NCBI GenBank assembly: GCA_026419785.1
Contig: JAODTK010005611.1
Span: 62,001-126,000 of the forward strand
Length of the DNA stretch: 64,000 nucleotides
Source of the DNA: Sclerodactyla briareus
Taxonomy: Eukaryota; Echinodermata; Holothuroidea; Dendrochirotida; Sclerodactylidae
Direction: 5' to 3'
The notes beneath the pieces are model-generated. The model was not told the DNA's origin and did no database searches. It saw only the letters and a list, made by a program, of their open reading frames with translations. This document shows positions 22,701 through 34,890 of this stretch, one piece after another. Made by a program: the position numbers and the translations under genes. The stretch's first letter is position 1; every line of letters begins with the position of its first letter.

Positions 22701-24240
22701 TTGGAGGAAAATCTCTATCTCTGCGTCGCAACCCCAACACTAATACCTACCCTCTTAATAATTCGGAGACTCCTTGATTTCATTATTGCCTTCCCTCGTC
22801 TTGCCTGTTTCCGTAGCAATAATCAAATATCACGACTCGAACCTTAGTATCGATCACTTTATTACTCATTCCAACTCTTCAACTATCAGCTCAAACCTAA
22901 TTCAACCTGACTCTTGTTACAATCGTCGAGGACCAACTTAACTTTCTTTTACCACCATATGGACCATTTTAGTATTTCAACCTAAAGACAGCCTTGACAA
23001 GCTATAATAATGAACAAACTTTCCGTCCGGTATCTCTTTTGTATCATTGACAATTTTAAAGCTTTCTGCCCTATTTCTTACCCGAAAACTAATGCTTAGA
23101 AATTAAACTCCAAAATACATAGCCTAATTAAAGCCAAAAGAAATCTAGAAATCAGACACAAAATTAATACCATTCATACTCAAAAATCTCGGGCTCGGGA
23201 CAGTGCTCGTAATGGAATTAATCAGGCACAAAGTCAAGAGGTACTATAATAATAATTGTATTCCTTACCTCAAACGCCCAGCTCCGTAAAATTGACGGTA
23301 CATAATACCGCAAGTTTCAATCCAGACGATCGAATTTACTGAACATTTCGAAAAAAATTCAACCCCCATCCAATACAAACTTTGATGCAAATATTAAGAG
23401 GTTCGTTGACGACCAAGTCAGAAGAAATCCTAATTTTACTGATCTTTCAGCACAAGCTGGATTCTACTTCTCCCTATCTTATTGATATTAAACATCTGAA
23501 GACAGCTTTGTAAAATCCCCCGAATACCTCTTTCGCCATGCATTGATGAAGTTTCTTATACCCATTTAAAAAACACTGCCTCCGAAAGCTCTTGGCCTAC
23601 GCTCCTTACTTTGTGTAACCTCCTGGCTGGTGTGGGGTACTTCCCCAAGCATTGAAAAATCGCCAAGGCAGATGTTATCCTTAAACGGGTAAAAACGCCC
23701 CCGAGACCACCACTATCGGCCTATTAGTCTCCTTTCCTGTGTTATAAGTAATTGTTCAAGATCGAAGGATCAGTCTTAAACTGAGAACATATTGTTGAAA
23801 AAATTAATTTCCTTAACCCTAACCAGTACGGTTTTCGGCAAAGTATGGGTATTCACCCCCCCCCCCATTGCTCGGGTTGCCGGGTAGCATTCTAGGTCAC
23901 TTTTCCTCGTTCCTACGTGATAGGAAATGTCCATTAATTACAATAAAAGCTCCCTCTCGCTATTCTTAAAGCTTACTGGGTTCTCCAAACAAGCCCCATG
24001 GTTCTGTCCTTGCCCTCTATTTTATATCATCTTGTTAATGACCTCCCGTGACAACAATATTTAACCATTTCTCAATTTGCCGATGACATGGCTATTTGGT
24101 ACACCTCCAGCAAGAACAAGCATAATGAATTCGAACTTCAGCGCGCCATCCATGACAATGAGCATTGGTGCAGTCTCTGGCGGATTAAAATAAATGCTTC
24201 AGTGAATCCAAGTTAATTCACAAAATTCCTCGGCTTATCA
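22700..24240 (+). mobile_element. Degenerate non-LTR LINE, reverse-transcriptase region
   Basis: Readable pieces appear in the order expected for a jockey/CR1-type RT. IKAKRNLEIRHKINTIHTQK lies near 23,125 (linker between endonuclease and RT). NLLAGVGYFPKH..IAKADVI lies near 23,620 (fingers). NPNQYGFRQSMGI lies near 23,820 (RT motif with FR). A decayed SVLAPLLYLIYINDL-type motif follows near 24,010. QFADDMAIWYTSSKNKHNEF lies near 24,076, where FADD is the catalytic YxDD-equivalent box. All are separated by frameshifts and stops. A C run at 23,858-23,867 interrupts one motif. The copy is dead. Confidence 0.7.
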
Positions 24241-24962
24241 TTTAGTTATTTATTTATTTATCACAACTTTTTATTGTTAGTAGGTACGTATTACACAACA
24301 CGGTGGGACCTCGGAATCCTCGGGTTCTGGGAGGTCCAGTGACCATCTACAGATGTGGTCGCTTGTTTGTAAGTTGCCTGATGTTCTAGCTTGCAGGTAT
24401 CTTTCTGTAGGTGCCCTCCTAAGTTCGGGGTCCCAGCCCCCGCACCCCAACTACCACTGGGATGACTTCGACTCGGATATCCTAGAGTCTCCAGCCTCAG
24501 GTCCTGGTATTTGTCGATCTTGTCTTCTCTCTGCATGCTTCTGATGTTATGATCTGTCGGTATTGCGACTCTATGATCTCGGCCCTCGTTTCTTTGCTTT
24601 TGTTCAAGGATCACGAGATCTGGCCTCCTTGCAGTAATCGGTCTGTCCGTCCGCAGCTCAAAGTCGAACAGTATCTTGACTTGCCTGATCTCTGTCACTT
24701 GTCTCAGGGTGATGCAGCCACGGCTGCTCTGGGACCTACAACTTTATTGTGTCGGAATAAGTATTCTCATTGGACCATCTTTTGGCATCTTGTCACCAGG
24801 AGGTTCCCAGTTCCGTCTTCTGCACCACACATTCTGCACTTGCTGTCTATTATTGTTTATTATAATTTTCTTCCCATACTTCTCTTGGCTTATTTCCCGT
24901 TGTTTGACCTTTGACTGGGGCATGGTCATCACTGGAGGAAGCGGCTTACCTTCTCCCAGCGA
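24241..24962 (-). mobile_element. 3' end of a second LINE (minus strand) with ATAA tail
   Basis: The minus-strand frame 24,698-24,294 reads QVKILFDFELRTDRPITARR then PDLVILEQKQRN, AIPTDHNI and KIDKYQDLRLE. This is the domain found after RT in many invertebrate non-LTR elements, where ILWDF..QTD..I.ARRPDLV..DK is typical. It is followed towards lower coordinates by an (ATAA)n tail at 24,241-24,260, as expected for a LINE 3' end. Upstream text (QQVQNVWCRRRNWEPPGDK) lies one frame away. Its tail abuts the end of the plus-strand LINE, so the two elements meet tail to tail. Confidence 0.7.
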
Positions 24963-24965
24963 GGT

Positions 24966-25424
24966 AACGATATCCCAGCAAACACGAAACGTTTTCGAAA
25001 CCGGTTTCTTCTATGTTTTTTGAAAATATTTTACGTTGAGTAACATGAATGCTACGGAAACGTTTCCATACCATTTCAAAAATGTTTTGGAAAACATATT
25101 TTAGAAACATTTCATTTCATTTCAAATTTAGGAGTTACAGCCAAACCTAGGAAACGAAACGATAATATGATATACTTTGGCAACACTAACATAACTCAAA
25201 ACCCTTTTGGCGCAAATATTCTGCCACCAAAACCCTCTTAGAATCACTTTCCAGAAATGTTTGGAAATGTTTTCAAACGTTTCTTCAAAACGCTTTGTGA
25301 AACGTTCTGGAAAATTCTCCTAACCTTTGTGTTACTCACAAAAATGTTTTCGAAACAATTATCGAAACATGTTGAAAATCTTTTTTGAAACGTTTTGTTT
25401 TTGTAGGGATATCAATGTATATAT
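24966..25424. mobile_element. MITE-like element rich in GAAACGTTTTC motifs
   Basis: It begins GATATCCCAGCAAACACGAA and ends AACGTTTTGTTTTTGTAGGG followed by ATATC, so its ends are inverted (GATATCCC plus CAAA-A-A-ACG). The interior consists of dispersed GAAACGTTT, GGAAATGTTTTC and AAACATTTC motifs on both strands, a self-complementary composition. No frame is seen. The shared GATATC may include the target site. Confidence 0.55.
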
Positions 25425-26999
25425 TTTAGTTTTTTACAGGTAAAAGAAGGCTGTATGACTAGTTAATGGTGGACGCGTGACGGCACGGGATTTCGGCACG
25501 GCATACACTTTTCGTTATTGTTACTGAAAACAGGAGGTTAAATTTCAACAGGGGCGGTTAGACTGGTAGGCGCGGGAAGGTATTATTCCACTACACAGTC
25601 ACACATGACACATCTGTAGCACTGCAATAATTTTCGGGGAATGTCGGGTTAGGCTACAGTAAAATATATATTAATTTTTTTCAGTAGATTATGTTTAGTT
25701 ATATATCGTAGTGTAATTTCTTTGGAATTTCATATTATAGACAGCTGCATGAAATATATTTAGATTAAATATAGTGTTTTTACAACTTGTTGTTGCGACT
25801 ATGATAATTGACACGTAGGCTATATGTAAGCAATATACTGTCTATAATCCCTACCCGCAATCTCACGTCCTATTGGCTACTGTTGAGCCGGGTTATTGGT
25901 TGATGAGGCCTTACAATAGGTGCATTTATCATGTACCAGAAATAAATGCACCAGAAATTTCAGAGTGAATCAATACTGCCGATGTAGCAATCAGTCAATA
26001 CCCATAACGCAATCAACACCAAGTGAGTCCCAGTGATACTCATGGGGGATTATAATGCTTGTAAGCTACATATGACAACACAAAATTTAGAGGTTTCCGT
26101 TTTTATTCGTTCATTGAAAAATAAAATAGGGCGTAATGACACATTGAGAATCCTGCATAGGCCTACTACATCTCGTTCATTGATAAAAAAATAAATGAAT
26201 AAAAACACGTGATATAAGTAATGACATTGAGCCATCTTTCTTGTTTCCTAAGCCTGTTCATTGATCAACGCTATGTCAGCTCTGCTCCTTTAAATCCGAA
26301 CACGAACGCACAACTGTATCAGGCGTCACAACCAGTAAGTAAAGTCATATCACGCACAGGAATCGTCCAATAATCACGCTGTGTTCAACCGTTGATCCAT
26401 TTAATCACCGTTCACCAGTGTAATTCCTGGCATCTATCGATTCACGCAGTTCATTCACACAACCTTAAACAGGTGGCTCAACCACTGCAAAACCCATTTA
26501 TTCACTTAACCTTGTCAGGCAGTCTCAACCGTAAACCAATCATTCACATAACCACTGTTATTCCTGAACCCATTAATTCACTCGCTCATCGTCTCGGTCT
26601 TAATTGAATTATGAAAAAAAAAAAAAACCACAAGCCATCATGCTTGCAGGGCTTGCAGTTTATATATGCTTATTTACTAAATTTCACAAAGTCTCCTTTC
26701 AATCTGCTAACCCGAGGACGTTTTAACAATAGTTTTACCAAGGAACTTTTCCAAGGAACGTGGTTCCCGGGCACGTTTTAACCAAAGCGGGGACGTTTTG
26801 ACTGACATTTCCACTATACACAATCCAAGATATAATGTGTGTCACAACCAAATTGGGCCAAGCTTTGGTGTTTTCAGCAATACGAAAAATAATAATATGT
26901 AACTAAATTGGGACAATCGTTGAGTATATCCTACATACCTATGGTACAAACCAGTATATGAGGACACAGCTTAATACAAATAGGATTCAATGCTTACAA
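25425..26999. other. No gene recognised
   Basis: AT-rich sequence. From 26,390 to 26,600 there are several loose CATTCAC / ATTCACT motifs, and a 12-14 base A run lies near 26,616. Nothing with coding or structural support is seen. Confidence 0.4.
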
Positions 27000-27535
27000 G
27001 GAGAATAAATATGAAGATGAAAAACAAAACTAGATAAAACAATGATCAAGATTTCAGGAATAAGTAATTGGGACATACATGTATGAAATCGAAGTATATT
27101 AGCCGGGCGGCGCCGGGATTTGCCTTTATTTACTCAAAATGGCAATTACTCCCATTGACAAGTCCTAAATACCTGAACTCCTGGTTTGAGAAGTTGCGAA
27201 TGGTGATAGGGATTACTTTTCCAACATATCAGTCATTTCATCCAAGGTCATCAGAGGTGAATTATGGTCCCAGACTAGTTTGGGGCCATAACACGCAAAC
27301 TAAATGTCTGCCAAGACTGCGATCCATTCGTTTACCCTCGTTTCATGTGCCATTTGACCTTAATTTGACATCTGGTGACCTCCACCGGCTTTTGAGAAAA
27401 TCCAGTTCCGAGGTCATTTCTGAATGTCGACTTCGTGCGACTTCAGTGTGCATAGTCAGCGGAGGATTTTGGTAAAGGATAAGGGCTGTTACGGTGTTCG
27501 TAGCGATTCGTCATGGTGTTTTTTCTACAATCACA

Positions 27536-27702
27536 GGCGTCAATCCATCTTCAGAAGTGAGGAGGGGGCTGACCAAAGTGGGGGGGGGGCAGGACCTCGC
27601 TGTGGCCAAGAAAATTTTCTGTGTGAAAAATGAAAATCATTGGGGGAATTCTCAAAATGTGGGGACACGTCCCCCACATCCCAGGATTGACACCCATGTC
27701 TA
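27536..27702. repeat. Small element with inverted GGCGTCAAT ends and G/C runs
   Basis: It starts GGCGTCAATCC and ends GGATTGACACCC, an imperfect inverted repeat. A G run (27,580-27,589) and CGTCCCCCAC lie inside. The ends resemble the R3 element's GGGCGTCAACAGG start, so it may be a short relative. Confidence 0.4.
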
Positions 27703-27719
27703 CAATCAGTGGGTTAAAT

Positions 27720-28920
27720 AACATTTGATGCTAAAAGGTCAAGGGTCAATTGAAAAAATGCCTATTTTGGGACTGAAGTACAATATAAAGAAGGTCTTCC
27801 CCGTCAATTTTGTGATATGTGGTGGCCCTCTGTGTGCTATATAGACGAACCAACTCCTACTCCAATCGGACACTCGATTCCCAAGTTACAAGGGATTAAA
27901 GGTTGGTTTGGATACTACTCTGAAAATACCATTAGCTGTGTACATTGGAATACGAAGCTTTGTTGGTCTGGCGTGCATCTCATCGAGGGTGACATTTTTC
28001 ATGAGAAAACCGCATTATGTTGCCATAGGTCATTCAGGCACTTATGGACAAAAATCTACCAAATAAGAGAAATTCATGCAACAACTTTCAGTGATTGTCA
28101 GATATGGTTGATATTTTGAGACACGGTGCGGGTGATCATTTTGCGTAGCAACCACCATATCATCGAAGGTCATTCAATGTCAGATATGGATAGAAAAACT
28201 GCCAAATATGACAATTTCTGCAACAGCTTGCAGTGACCATGTCGAATATGGTTGATAGTCTAATACACGGTGCATGGCATCGAGTCTAGCAATTTTAATG
28301 GGAATCACTATGAGCTGCGTTTTAGTCGACTGTTAGTGTTAGATATTTCCGCGTAATTCGCCTTCAATCAAGGGACCTGATTGGCTATCGAGTCAGGTGA
28401 CGCCATTACGTCATCTAACAGGGCTAACAGTCCCAAGAGACTGATAGTTAGGCTACGCACACTGCAAGCACTGATTTTGTATACGAAATTACTTCCTTGA
28501 CAACACGGCTGGTTGCTGATCACGTGATCATTTGCGTTCGAGTCGCCGTGCAAAATTATCTGTCACTACAGTCGACAAAAACGCACCCTATATCATCAAA
28601 GGTCAGTCAAGGTCACATATGGACAGGACGTACGCTGCCGTATGATTCAATTAACATCTTGCAGTGACCGTCAACGATATAACATATTTTGGCACATGCC
28701 GGTAAATTGCCATATCATCAAAGGTCATTCAAGGTCACAAATTGGCAAAATCTGCAAATTAATCCAATTTTCTTCACCAAGTAACACAGTTGACTACAGT
28801 GACTTTATGACATGCTCCTAACTCCTGTTATTGACACTTTAGTGGAAGGACAAGCAGCTAAAAGGTCATTACTTGAGGTCATATGATTCGATTGAATTTG
28901 CTGGTTGTTGATGTTTCGGA
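27720..28920. repeat. GGTCA-type tandem satellite, unit about 135 bp
   Basis: Units contain CATATCATCGAAGGTCATTC, AAGGTCA(C)ATATGGA(C/T)A, GCAAC(A)(A/G)CTT.CAGTGA and a variant of GACACGGTGC. At least four units are visible (about 27,965; 28,150; 28,600; 28,710). The array is interrupted by the MITE at 28,317-28,584. Confidence 0.6.
28317..28584. mobile_element. 268-bp MITE with about 27-bp terminal inverted repeats
   Basis: The left end GCGTTTTAGTCGACTGTTAG then TGTTAGAT is the inverse of the right end ATCTGTCACTACAGTCGACA then AAAACGC, with a few mismatches. The element sits inside the GGTCA satellite, whose phase resumes after it. It includes CACGTGATCA and TGACGCCATTACGTCA, themselves palindromic. 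No coding capacity. The target-site duplication is not clear. Confidence 0.65.
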
Positions 28921-29093
28921 GTTAGCCTGCTGACCCCGATTTATTGATATTTGCAGGATAGAAAGAAGAGAGAATTGTAAGAATTTCAAGCCCAAACTTC
29001 TTAATGAATAAAATTTTTCACGATGAAAACTAAAAGGGCAACCTCCTCAACACGAACAAAACTATTATATACGCAGAGAAAAACATTGTGCTT

Positions 29094-29910
29094 GGTCTTG
29101 TTTTATTTCTTTCAACAATTTCCGTACTTTTTTAGAAATTAACCTCGCCGCAATTAGTGGAAACGAGTTACCTACAATCGAGAAGATCCCCCTCTTTCCC
29201 TGACGACTGAGTAGTGGGAGAGGGGGAGGGCGGGGGACACAATGCAGCGCGAGAAAAAATATCTGCTGTTTAGAAATGATATGAGTGGTATACTTCCACC
29301 CTTCACTTCGAATTTCATCATTGGGATAATATTAACCACCGGAAAAACAAGGTAGCCTACCAACTGAGACAGATCCGTTGGTTCACCCCAAAGAATCTGT
29401 TGCAGCCGGAATCAGTCTCAGGGCAGTGTGCTCGCAGCTAGCCCCATACCATCCGTTTCGGCAGGCTGTGTGGATGAAAAAAAAAATGAAAGTCTCAGTG
29501 GGTCTTGTTTTATTTCTTTCAACAATTTCCGTACTTTTTTAGAAATTAACCTCGCCGCAATTAGTGGAAACGGGTTACCTACAATCGAGAATATCCCCCT
29601 TTTTCCCTGACGGACTGAGTAGTGGGAGAGGGGGAGGGCGGGGGACACAATGCAGCGCGAGAAAAAATATCTGCTGTTTAGAAATGATATGAGTGGTATA
29701 CTTCCACCCGTCACTTCGAATTTTCATCATTGGGATAATATTAACCACCGGAAAAACAAGGTAGCCTACCAACTGAGACAGATCCGTTGGTTCACCCCAA
29801 AGAATCTGTTGCAGTCGGGATCAGTCTCAGGGCAGTGTTGCTCGCAGCTAGCCCCATACCATCCGTTTCGGCAGGCTGTGTGGATGAAAAAAAAAAATGA
29901 AAGTCTCAGT
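29094..29910 (+). repeat. Two-unit tandem duplication, period 407 bp, nearly identical
   Basis: GGTCTTGTTTTATTTC occurs at 29,094 and 29,501, and the whole intervening unit (including GGGAGAGGGGGAGGGCGGGG and GACAGATCCGTTGGTTCACC) repeats with only a handful of differences. The near-identity contrasts with the older repeats in the window and implies a recent event or an assembly duplication. Minus-strand frames such as PLISFLNSRYFFSRCIVSPA are shared by the two units and are not otherwise supported. Confidence 0.85.
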
Positions 29911-30219
29911 GTTCCCGACACACTCCCTAAAATTTACAGGCGAGTTCTATAGCCTCACCTATGTCGCGATGAGTGGTTAGTTTTGTTCAGGATTTATTTC
30001 AAACATCTTGATATGTGAGGTGGAAGATAAGGCTTTGCTAGTTAACAAATATCTAGAAGCATCAAAGTTGGCTATGCTATTTTTGGTTCAAAGTATCTAT
30101 AATCCCACAGATATTATCAGTCTGCAATCAGCTTTCTATGCTGAGATACTGTGACGCCACTATCAAGTGACCCCATGACCCCATAGACCCAACTGCCAAG
30201 TGGTAAAATACCCAGGCTC

Positions 30220-30420
30220 ACATGACACAGAGCCACTACTGACACTGCAGAGTGGATGTATAGTTCCTACTTGGCGTGTGTCCCCATAATGACCACATGA
30301 TCCATTACCTTGGAGTCAGGTCAAAGATAATCTGAGGTTAACAGACTAAGTGAAAGGGTGATGTGAAGGTCATGAATGAAGACAGTCAAGGACTCCCTAA
30401 GCCTTTGACTTTCTTTTTTA
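30220..30420. repeat. R4 GGTCA-type fragment
   Basis: It contains CATGACACAGAGCCAC, TCCCCATAATGA and GTCAGGTCAAAGATAATCTG followed by AGGTTA, in the R4 unit order. Truncated. Confidence 0.6.
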
Positions 30421-32430
30421 ACACATATACTTATTTACTGTTCACAAAAAACAATAGCATAACAAGAAACACAACACGCATCGATAAACTTAAACATCAT
30501 GGCTTAAGGAATTAATGATAACCAATATCCCCAATCCTGGGGTCTGTATCTGATTTTTACTAACATCACTGGCATATTTTTCCACTATCCAATTAATCCT
30601 TCAGTTTTAACAACAGTGAACTTAGTGTAGGAATCACACCTTTAAGCCTACATTTATAGACATGATACTTAAATATGACAGTGATGAAATTGCGCGCTCT
30701 GATATTCATAATGCACCTATGGAACAAATAAAATCTCTTGATGGAAAATACGGCAAACCTACTACCGGTTTCTGTAAAACCAAGCGATAAGTTGGAAAGT
30801 CCTCAACAACCGGACACTTGCAAAATGAATGAAAAACAGTTTCTCTTTTCTGATGGCAAAAAATGTACATAAGTCGTTATCCTTTACCCCCATTTTTCTG
30901 CAAATAATATTTGTACCAAAACATTGTTAATGATTTTATATTGAAACCATTGAGTTTCACACACGTGAAAAAACGAAAGGGTGCTTGATTATAACAAATC
31001 CATTCGTTTTCATCAATATCTCTCTCTAAGACTGCACCCCAATAATCTCTACAACTCATTAGAAGAACTTTTCCTATCAAGATGTCATAGAAACACGGCA
31101 TCCTTTATTTGAATTCAACAATAACGCATAAATTGGTGGGATTAATGGTCATAGGCGCCGCCCTGAACCTGAAATATGAATATTATGAGACAGTACTGCT
31201 CTTCGTAAACCCAGATAAGAAAAGAAATTTACCTCGAATTTACTAATATGACAGATTGAGACACATAACTCAATGAACGACCAGGACCGTCATAAAATCA
31301 TTAACAAAGTAAAACCCTTGTTTTTTGAGAGTGGGAATATTTATCGGTTGTCCACTTTTGGAAAATAGCATTGTTCCAAAAATTTTGACTTAAGAAGTCA
31401 AACTCATTATCACATTACATATTATGGCTAAGTTAATCCAAGCAAGAATACATCAGCCAAAAACGGAAATAGTATTAATCTATGAAACATCCTCTGTCTG
31501 ATTGCACTTTCTAAAAATAATTACCTAATGCCAATACATGGAAAAAATAACAATCTCCATGAAGTTAGAGGTATAAAGCTACGGAACCAATAAACCTTAA
31601 TTGCGTCAATAAAACAACCAACATCCACCATTCTAATGCTCCAATTATATAAGAATTAACAGTTGATTCCGCTTTACCGTATCCGGTTTATTATCCCAAA
31701 TAACAATTGGAATATTCCTTTGTAAATCGGTACAAAAACGGTACCCCTGGATTGGGAAGCTGAGGTTACATAATACGTAATTTTGGATAATAGTAATGAT
31801 TTTTACAATATTTAACCTTCCCAGAGCAGAACATTTGCCGTTTTGACCAAGTGTTAATAATCGCTGTTATAGCAGAAGTGCCTTACTGTAGTTAAGGATG
31901 ACCATCAACTCCAAAATCAATATTAATATTATTCCAAGGATTACAAAATCATTCTAACCAATTAAATTCAAAATCAGGTAAAATTGGTGACTAATTTCTC
32001 TACTGCCAATCAAAACAGCATTTGTCGTCTCTTATTTAGCCCAGAGAGGAAATGAAAGTATCAAGCGTTTCCAAAGAAATCCTCAAAAGACGCTCTGAGC
32101 CATCCAAATCAGAAAACAGTATCATCTGATACTGATTATTTTTAACTGACCACCATCAATAGCCACACCAACAAATTAAATGATTACTACGAATTAGGCA
32201 AGCAAGCACTTCAGCACAAAGAAGAAATAGATACGGTGACAATGGATCCCCTTGTCGGCACCCCCGTTGAATTTCAACTTGACTTTCTGGTTTGTAATTT
32301 CATCATGTCTTAAAACAGCAGTTATCCTCCCATATATTCATCGAAATTTTCAGCATAAATGCTGAGAAAACCTTGTAGGAAATTTGAAACCATTCGGTCC
32401 TCCAAGCTCTAAATATAATAATGGAAGAAA
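30421..32430 (-). mobile_element. L1-like LINE remnant (RT and C-terminal zinc-finger region)
   Basis: On the minus strand, in order: [17 protein letters not shown] near 32,270 (RT motif G.PLSPYLF), then SDLDGSERLLRISLETLDTF near 32,130 (just after the catalytic aspartates in L1-type RTs), then about 1 kb of thumb sequence. Next is DYWGAVLERDIDENEWICYN with QAPFRFFTCVKLNGFNIKSL at 31,050-30,950 and SEKRNCFSFILQVSGC at about 30,850. The last part corresponds to the L1 C-terminal region that normally has CTFC.....E...HLFW..C. Stops and shifts are frequent, so it is inactive. The 3' end is near 30,420, next to the R4 fragment. Confidence 0.75.
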
Positions 32431-33229
32431 TGTTTTCAAAGAATTCCCAAATTTGGCAAAAAATCAGGTTTTTTCCTCCTAAAATTCACATTGTGGGCTG
32501 ATTTTTCGGCTGATTGCATGGAACTAAGTTGTAATTTGTTGCCTTTTGGAAATTTGGTTACAATCATTCAGGCATGGAATAAGCAAAACGTTCTTTGAGA
32601 ATAGTGGGAAAATGGTGAGAATGAAAAAAAAAAAAAAAATCCCATTAAAAATTTTTGATAGTTTCGCGAATTTGAGGGAAATTGTATTTAGTTGGGACTA
32701 TCAGGCGTGAACAATTTTATCAGGTTTGGCCTCTCCAAAGTGATATTTACGAAAACTATCAAATCGGACAAGACACGCAAACACACTCACACACACAGCA
32801 CTGTAGAGAAACTTTCACGAGGCATCTCTTTGCTGGATACCCGGGGCAACCCATGGGTACCCCACCAAAGGGTACGCTCAGGCGAAGTTCTTAACCACCA
32901 CTATGATTACCATATCAGTCGTTGCTATGACAACCAGAAACAGTAAAAATACAGTGAAATGGCAAACTGATATATATCTCCTCCGCCCCTTTGGAACCGA
33001 TGGAGATATTTACTTAGCAACGAAGGCAGATGACATCCACCAACAGCCTTCCAGTGTTGATTGCCTGTTGGGGTATCGTTGACTGTTAGAGTAAAGCTAA
33101 GGGTCAAGGCAATATGAGGCATCGTGAGCCACGTGAATAATACAAAATGCATCCACTACTAGTACAGGCAATTTATATTGTTGAGATTCTGTCATATTGT
33201 TTCTTGGGCAGTGCCTGGGTTCGGCCTCC
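32431..33229. other. No gene recognised
   Basis: It includes an A run (32,624-32,639), a CA-rich patch (32,780-32,800) and unassigned frames. The upstream half of the L1-like element (endonuclease, RT fingers) is not readable here. Confidence 0.4.
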
Positions 33230-33900
33230 TTATTTCTTGACGGAGTCAGAGAAATCTATGTAGTCATGACAGTGTGTGTTTGTGCGTGTGTGCTTGTGTG
33301 TGTGTGGTGTGGTGGTGCACGTTGTGTGTTGGTGTGACGCTAGCTGGTAACACTATACTCAACTCCAGCTGGATGGACCATGCTCTTACTTGTTATGTGG
33401 GTTCCACATGATTAGCACATGAATTTGATCTTGATCCTCTGTTAACACGATAAGTGGAAGAATGCTGGTCCGATCAGGCTGAAATTGGGAACGCAGGCTG
33501 TTGATGCTTTTATGAATTCACACAATGGACTGGAAATGATCTCCTCCGACAAGTTCCGATTGATTTTCTCTAAAGTTCTATGTAATTGGTCCTTTGGTAG
33601 AGGGTCATTGGGGGAGTTCAGGAATTGTGGGCCCATTATAAGAAATACCGCAAAATCCTACAAATTTTGGTGCACGTTGCTGATGTTCGGTCATAATGAT
33701 TATATAACAGCCACCTTCAGGGTGCCCAGGGACCCCATATGTAGCAATGGTTTTTGTTACACTGCTGAAACATTTTTGGGCCATATGAAGATCAAAGTCA
33801 AGAGTCGTTACAGGGGTACAATGGACCAATGTTTGGAACCGCCTGATTGGCCTCATGAACTTGAAAATTAATCGCCCTGATTTTACATTTGTCTTGGAAC
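33230..33900. repeat. R4 satellite with GT microsatellite, and adjoining frame
   Basis: A GT-rich tract (33,270-33,330) is followed by the R4 succession (CTCTTACTTGTTATGTGGGT, TCCACATGATTAGCACATGA, TTAACACGATAAGTGGAAGA). The 128-codon frame at 33,485-33,871 begins inside this repeat. It has no recognisable motif and I do not call it a gene. Confidence 0.55.
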
Positions 33901-34774
33901 ATTTATGCAGTTTGAGCTACAACACCATTAGTGTTCTAGTTTATATTTTACAAATCAAAATAAATTTCACACATAGAGAGAATATCACTTTAGCAGTTCA
34001 TTCGATTTTAGAATAAGTGAAGTCAGCAAGTGGCACTATGATTTGTCACGCAGCGTAGCACAAGGGATCTTTTGGGTCGCAAATGTTAGTTCTAGAAGAG
34101 CATTTAGAAATGAAATCCCGTATATAATATACAGTGGTAACAATATCAATTTACTGGAGTGATATTGATATTTTAAAGACCTGAAACAAATCATCACCTA
34201 CCTTTTCTTGTCTGGAACATCTTATGATAGTTGTTTTCTTGAACTTCGTATGATGTTAATGCTGGATTGCATCATCTGGCGGTCCGATATTTGGTTGACC
34301 ACCGAGTGGACTATTTGTGTAATGTTTGAACATATTTCAATGGATAGAACATAAATACTACAAAGTAGTAGCCTGTAATTCACGCAAATTTTGCTGCATT
34401 AGTTCGCATTTTCTCGACTGGAAGCAGACGTCTGAGCTGTAATGACGCTAGCTCAGGACAGACATATTCGAAGGCAATGGCATCACTAATCCCCGCATAT
34501 CATGTTTGAATGCAAAGGTGTGTAGGAGAAATCCACAATGATTACCAAAGGACAATTCACTATTATAGTACTTTGCGCTTTCGCAAATACTTTTAGATCA
34601 AATTATGATCGAATTATATGACCACCTTTGAACCAAATTTCATCACAATGGAGACGTATGCGTTTTTCTGGCTATGTTTCACAACCGACCAAAGTCTCTA
34701 ATAAACGTGAAAAGGTACAGGGTTCTGCACCTAATTTCAACTTGATTTCAGAATATGCGTTCCTCGAACACGAT
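33901..34774. other. No gene recognised
   Basis: Unassigned AT-rich sequence; no open frame, repeat or splice pair that I can support. Confidence 0.4.
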
Positions 34775-34833
34775 ATATATATAGATGATATAGATATATA
34801 TATATTATATATATATATCTAGAGATATATTAT

Positions 34834-34864
<31 letters not shown>

Positions 34865-34890
34865 TATATATTATATATATAATCTATATT
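34775..34890. repeat. TA microsatellite
   Basis: About 115 bp of TATATA runs broken by TAGATGATAT, TATCTAGAGATA and AAAATATA. It is AT-only over most of its length, liable to form cruciforms and to be mis-sized in assembly. Confidence 0.9.

Noticed and set aside
27068-27475. 135-codon plus-strand frame near the GGTCA satellite.
   Set aside because: No motif; contains satellite words (CCAAGGTCATCAGAGG, GAGGTCATTTCTG) and is therefore probably repeat-derived.
33485-33871. 128-codon plus-strand frame.
   Set aside because: It starts inside R4 satellite, has no recognisable motif and the minus strand is open over the same stretch.
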